A stretch of 64,000 nucleotides of DNA from Chloroflexota bacterium (GTDB taxonomy: Bacteria > Chloroflexota > Anaerolineae > Aggregatilineales > Phototrophicaceae). The translations under genes were made by a program, and so were the position numbers. Within the stretch, counting starts at the first letter, position 1; the number at the start of each line of letters is the position of its first letter. The stretch spans positions 1 through 64,000 of the forward strand of contig JAPOSR010000006.1 in NCBI GenBank assembly GCA_026709625.1, given 5' to 3'. A model generated the notes under the pieces. That model was given only the letters and a program-made list of their open reading frames with translations. It did no database searches and was not told the DNA's origin. Positions 61,227 to 64,000 of this stretch are shown piece by piece.

Positions 61227-63115
61227 AAGCCCGCAATCCCGCTTTTTTGGCTGCGCTGGTCTTGATTCTGCTGCTCGGCTTTGCGGCTGGCGCGGCGCAG
61301 TTGAATGCGGATGCGATTTGGACGGACGAACTGTATTCGCTGGCGAATATCGGCGCGTTTGACCCGCCCTACAGCCCGGCGCAGATCATCGACTCGCTGG
61401 CGCGCTACAGTCCCCAGCACACGCCGCTCTATTATTTCATCAGCGCGATTTGGGCGCAGTTGGCCGGCTGGTCGCAATTTTCCATGCGCATGCTCTCGCT
61501 CTTCGCCGGCAGCCTGTTTATCGCCTGGCTGTATAGGTTATGCGCTGATCTGTTTGGGCGCGGCGTTGGCGCGACCGGCGCTTGCCTGGCGGCGACATCG
61601 GCTTTCCTGCTGGTGTCTTTCCACGAGATTCGCATGTATAGCTTGATGCTGGCGCTGGCGGCCATGCACACAGTTTGTTATTGGAAGCTGGCGTATGGGC
61701 GCGCGCGAGGCAGAGGCGCGGCGCTGTGTTTTGTCATGACGGCGGCTGCCCTGCTCTACACACACATGTTTTCGACGATCACGCTGGCGGCGCTGAGCCT
61801 GCACCACCTGCTTTTTGCGCTGCGCCGCAAACATGGCTGGCGCATCGTCGCGGGCTGGCTGGCGGCGGGCGGCTTGTTCTTGCCCTATGTGCCGGTGGTC
61901 TATGCCGGCTTCCTGGAAGAAACGACCAAGCCATCGACCACCTCAGCCGCTTTTGCCGCGCCCGACCTGCTGTCGACGCTGGCGACCTTGCTCGGCAACG
62001 GATCGCTCTGGATTTGCGCGCTGCTGGGCTTGCTGCTGCTGTGGCGTCTGTGGCATCGGCAGAGTCGGGTCGCCCTGCGCTGGGCAGCTTTCGCGCTGCT
62101 GGCGCTGGCGCTGGCGCTGGTCTTCAACCAACAATTCCGCTTGATCGGTTTGTATCGGTCTCGCTATTTGCTGATATTGTGGCTGCCTATGCTGCCGCTC
62201 TTCGCCTATGCCATCAGCGCTGGCGCAAAGCCCCTGTTTGCCCTCGCGTGCCTGCTGCTGTGGGGCGCTGTCGGCTGGGGATTCCAGTGGTCGGATGACT
62301 TTCCTATCGATTTCAACGACTATGTGAGCGGGATGATCTTCGCCAGCCGCTATCCCAACTTGCAGCATGCGGTGACGGGCCTGCGCGACCATGTCCAGGA
62401 GCACGAAACGATTGTTGGGTTTACAGGCGCGGATTACATCAACAGCGACCGCAAACACGGCTTTAGCGCCGCCGATTATTACACCCAGGCGCAGCTGGGC
62501 ATCGATGGCGTGTTTATCCCCGAGCGGCTGAGCGGCGAGCCATTGCTCTCGGCGCTGGATGAAAAGATCGCCAATCATCCCTTTCTGGTGTTCGTGCATG
62601 AGCCGTATAACCTCCCCGAAAACCTGAACGAGACTCGCGACGCCATTGCGGTCGATTATCGTGCCTGCGCCGTCCTCGTCGACAGCGACCGGCTCTTTGC
62701 CCAGCGCTATATCAACAGCGCGCTCGACTGCGATCATGCTCGCCAGGAAATCAAGTACGAAAATGGCATCCGCATTGTAGACCGCTTCGTCCACCGCGAT
62801 GCCGCGAATGACCGGCTGCGCATCTTGACCGGCTGGGAGGTCCCCAGCGATGATTTGCTGGCGCTGTATAATGTCTCCTGGCAGGTCATCACGGCCGATG
62901 GGCGCAATATGGCGCAGCAAGACCGCCACCTCGATGCGGAACTTCTCAAGTGGCACGAGACTGAGTTGTCCACCAAAGGGATGGCGGACGGCGATTATCG
63001 CGTCTTTGTCATTGTCTACGAGCGCCAGACCATGCAGAAGGCCTCGGGTTTTGATGAAACAAGCGGGCAAACTGCCGACATGGTTCCGATTTACGAATTT
63101 AGCATTGAACGCTAG
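61223..63115 (+). CDS. GT-C-type (GT39-like) membrane glycosyltransferase
   Basis: The 630-residue polytopic protein begins with GTG overlapping the GNAT stop (GTGA). It has about ten membrane helices. The first extracytoplasmic loop carries the acidic catalytic motif IWTDELYSL, and HTPLYYFI follows, matching the GT-C pattern of ArnT/PMT-like enzymes. The last 200 residues are soluble (begins about DDFPIDFNDYVSG). A polyprenyl-linked sugar donor is expected. The next gene is a paralog. Confidence 0.8.
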   Translation: MKARNPAFLAALVLILLLGFAAGAAQLNADAIWTDELYSLANIGAFDPPYSPAQIIDSLARYSPQHTPLYYFISAIWAQLAGWSQFSMRMLSLFAGSLFIAWLYRLCADLFGRGVGATGACLAATSAFLLVSFHEIRMYSLMLALAAMHTVCYWKLAYGRARGRGAALCFVMTAAALLYTHMFSTITLAALSLHHLLFALRRKHGWRIVAGWLAAGGLFLPYVPVVYAGFLEETTKPSTTSAAFAAPDLLSTLATLLGNGSLWICALLGLLLLWRLWHRQSRVALRWAAFALLALALALVFNQQFRLIGLYRSRYLLILWLPMLPLFAYAISAGAKPLFALACLLLWGAVGWGFQWSDDFPIDFNDYVSGMIFASRYPNLQHAVTGLRDHVQEHETIVGFTGADYINSDRKHGFSAADYYTQAQLGIDGVFIPERLSGEPLLSALDEKIANHPFLVFVHEPYNLPENLNETRDAIAVDYRACAVLVDSDRLFAQRYINSALDCDHARQEIKYENGIRIVDRFVHRDAANDRLRILTGWEVPSDDLLALYNVSWQVITADGRNMAQQDRHLDAELLKWHETELSTKGMADGDYRVFVIVYERQTMQKASGFDETSGQTADMVPIYEFSIER

Positions 63116-64000
63116 ATGACAGTGTCCGCGCGCTGGATGCCTGTGTTGCTGCTGCTGACGCTGCTGCTGGCTGCGCCGGGCTTGAATGGCGACCTGATCT
63201 GGTTTGACGAGCTGACCTCGATCAGCCATGCCGGCGGCGTGAACGGACCCTTTTCTCCGCTGGAAATCGCCGAATCGGTGCAAAGGCACAGCCCCAAGCA
63301 TACGCCGCTGTTCTTTGAGATTCTGGCGCTGTGGGGCGCGTTGGCGGGCTGGCATCAGGTTGTGCTGCGCGCGCTGCCGCTCTTCTGCGGGCTGCTGGCT
63401 TTGGCTTGGATCTATCGCCTGGGCGCGGACTTCATCGATGCGCGGGCTGGGCTATACGCCTGTTTGCTGCTGGCGCTGAATGCTTTCTGGCTGGATTATT
63501 TTCACGAAATTCGCATGTATACCTTGCAATTCATGCTGCTGGCGGCGCTGGCTTGGCATTATCTGACCATCACGCGGGCGGCGGCGGCGCGGCGGCTTCA
63601 CTGGGCGGGCTTGATAGGCTGCGCGGCGCTGAGCCTGTACGCCCAGCCCTTTTCGATCTTTTTCTTGCTGGCGCTGGGGCTGTGGCATTTGCGCTGGCTG
63701 CGCCACCCACAGCGGTTCTGGGGGGTCGGGCTGGCTGTGCTGGTCGCAGCGCTGTTTTATTTGCCCTGGCTGCCGGTTACCTTGCATGGGCTGACTACCA
63801 AGTTCGATACCGCCGCCGATGCCATGCCCTTGCCGCAAGCCTTGTCAGTTTTTCTGCGCCTGCTGGGCAACGGCCAAGCCCTGCTGCTGCTGATCCCTTT
63901 TGCCGGACTGGTGATTGCCATGCGCGCATCATACATGCGCCGGTTGCTGCCTTTCCTTTTTTTGGCTGGCGCGAGCTTGTTGGCGCTGCTGGCTGCCAAT
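63116..64000 (+). CDS. GT-C-type (GT39-like) membrane glycosyltransferase, 3' end outside window
   Basis: The ATG directly follows the TAG of the preceding gene. The open frame has no stop to the window edge and reads MTVSARWMPVLLLLTLLLAA, DLIWFDELTSISHAGG, HSPKHTPLFFEILAL, then FHEIRMYTLQFML. The WFDEL and HTPLFF motifs match the preceding gene, so this is its tandem paralog. At least 295 residues are encoded here. Confidence 0.8.
   Translation, partial: MTVSARWMPVLLLLTLLLAAPGLNGDLIWFDELTSISHAGGVNGPFSPLEIAESVQRHSPKHTPLFFEILALWGALAGWHQVVLRALPLFCGLLALAWIYRLGADFIDARAGLYACLLLALNAFWLDYFHEIRMYTLQFMLLAALAWHYLTITRAAAARRLHWAGLIGCAALSLYAQPFSIFFLLALGLWHLRWLRHPQRFWGVGLAVLVAALFYLPWLPVTLHGLTTKFDTAADAMPLPQALSVFLRLLGNGQALLLLIPFAGLVIAMRASYMRRLLPFLFLAGASLLALLAAN

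Noticed and set aside
61943-63355. 470-codon minus-strand frame across the GT-C gene
   Set aside because: It is opposite a multi-helix glycosyltransferase with GT-C motifs. The product is composed of low-complexity Gln/Arg runs.

Overview
The window is a GC-rich, densely coded bacterial chromosome segment, with coding on both strands and no rRNA, tRNA, CRISPR array or phage block that I can see. It most resembles a Chloroflexota (Anaerolineae-like) genome. The reasons are threonine-proline linker repeats in a surface protein, a complex I operon with two nuoM genes, a b-subunit/delta fusion in the ATP synthase, menaquinone genes, and short archaeal-type prolyl-tRNA synthetase. The placement is inference from gene content; no marker phylogeny was run.

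Layout. 1-20 kb holds translation and RNA genes (prmA end, menG, infA, rpsU, two tandem ribosomal S1-like genes, rpsO-pnp, proS), a four-gene methyltransferase/phosphoribosyltransferase operon, a large NYN-nuclease-like gene, a surface-polysaccharide block (sugar transferase, GT2, GT-C) and murE. 20-33 kb is a bioenergetic block, all on the minus strand: nuoA-H-J-K-L-M-M-N, then atpI-atpB-atpE-atpF. It encodes only the membrane arm of complex I and the Fo sector of ATP synthase. The NADH/quinone-site subunits and the F1 subunits are not here. 33-44 kb has two FemAB-type aminoacyltransferases, a PhyH oxygenase, a 1974-residue alpha-2-macroglobulin lacking the thioester, a kinase-like APH protein and an HNH nuclease. 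44-64 kb is more accessory: a LysE exporter, a DUF4230 protein, an M20 peptidase, an EcoRI-type DNA methyltransferase overlapping a DUF262-HNH nuclease (a restriction-like pair, AT-richer than its surroundings), beta-oxidation genes (fadN-like, fadA), an SDR, serine biosynthesis (serB-like, serA), an ETF:menaquinone oxidoreductase-like membrane iron-sulfur protein, and two GT-C glycosyltransferases, the last cut by the window end.

How it fits together. The fatty-acid oxidation genes, the membrane Fe-S/CCG protein, menG, complex I and Fo together suggest a respiratory cell that feeds electrons from NADH and acyl-CoA oxidation into menaquinone.

The most novel signal is a family of short mobile repeats (about 140-180 bp) found five times between 43.7 and 58.5 kb. 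Two copies keep terminal inverted repeats beginning GGGAGTGG and perfect 8-bp target duplications (GATTCTCC and CGCCCAGC). Every copy lies directly beyond a gene's stop codon. Other points worth attention are a disulfide-capable extracellular insertion in AtpB, a b-delta fusion that lacks the delta N-terminal domain, a NYN protein made of one inactive and one active domain, a 16-bp palindrome over the promoter of an S1 gene, and a LexA-like box between the -35 and -10 of a small unknown gene.
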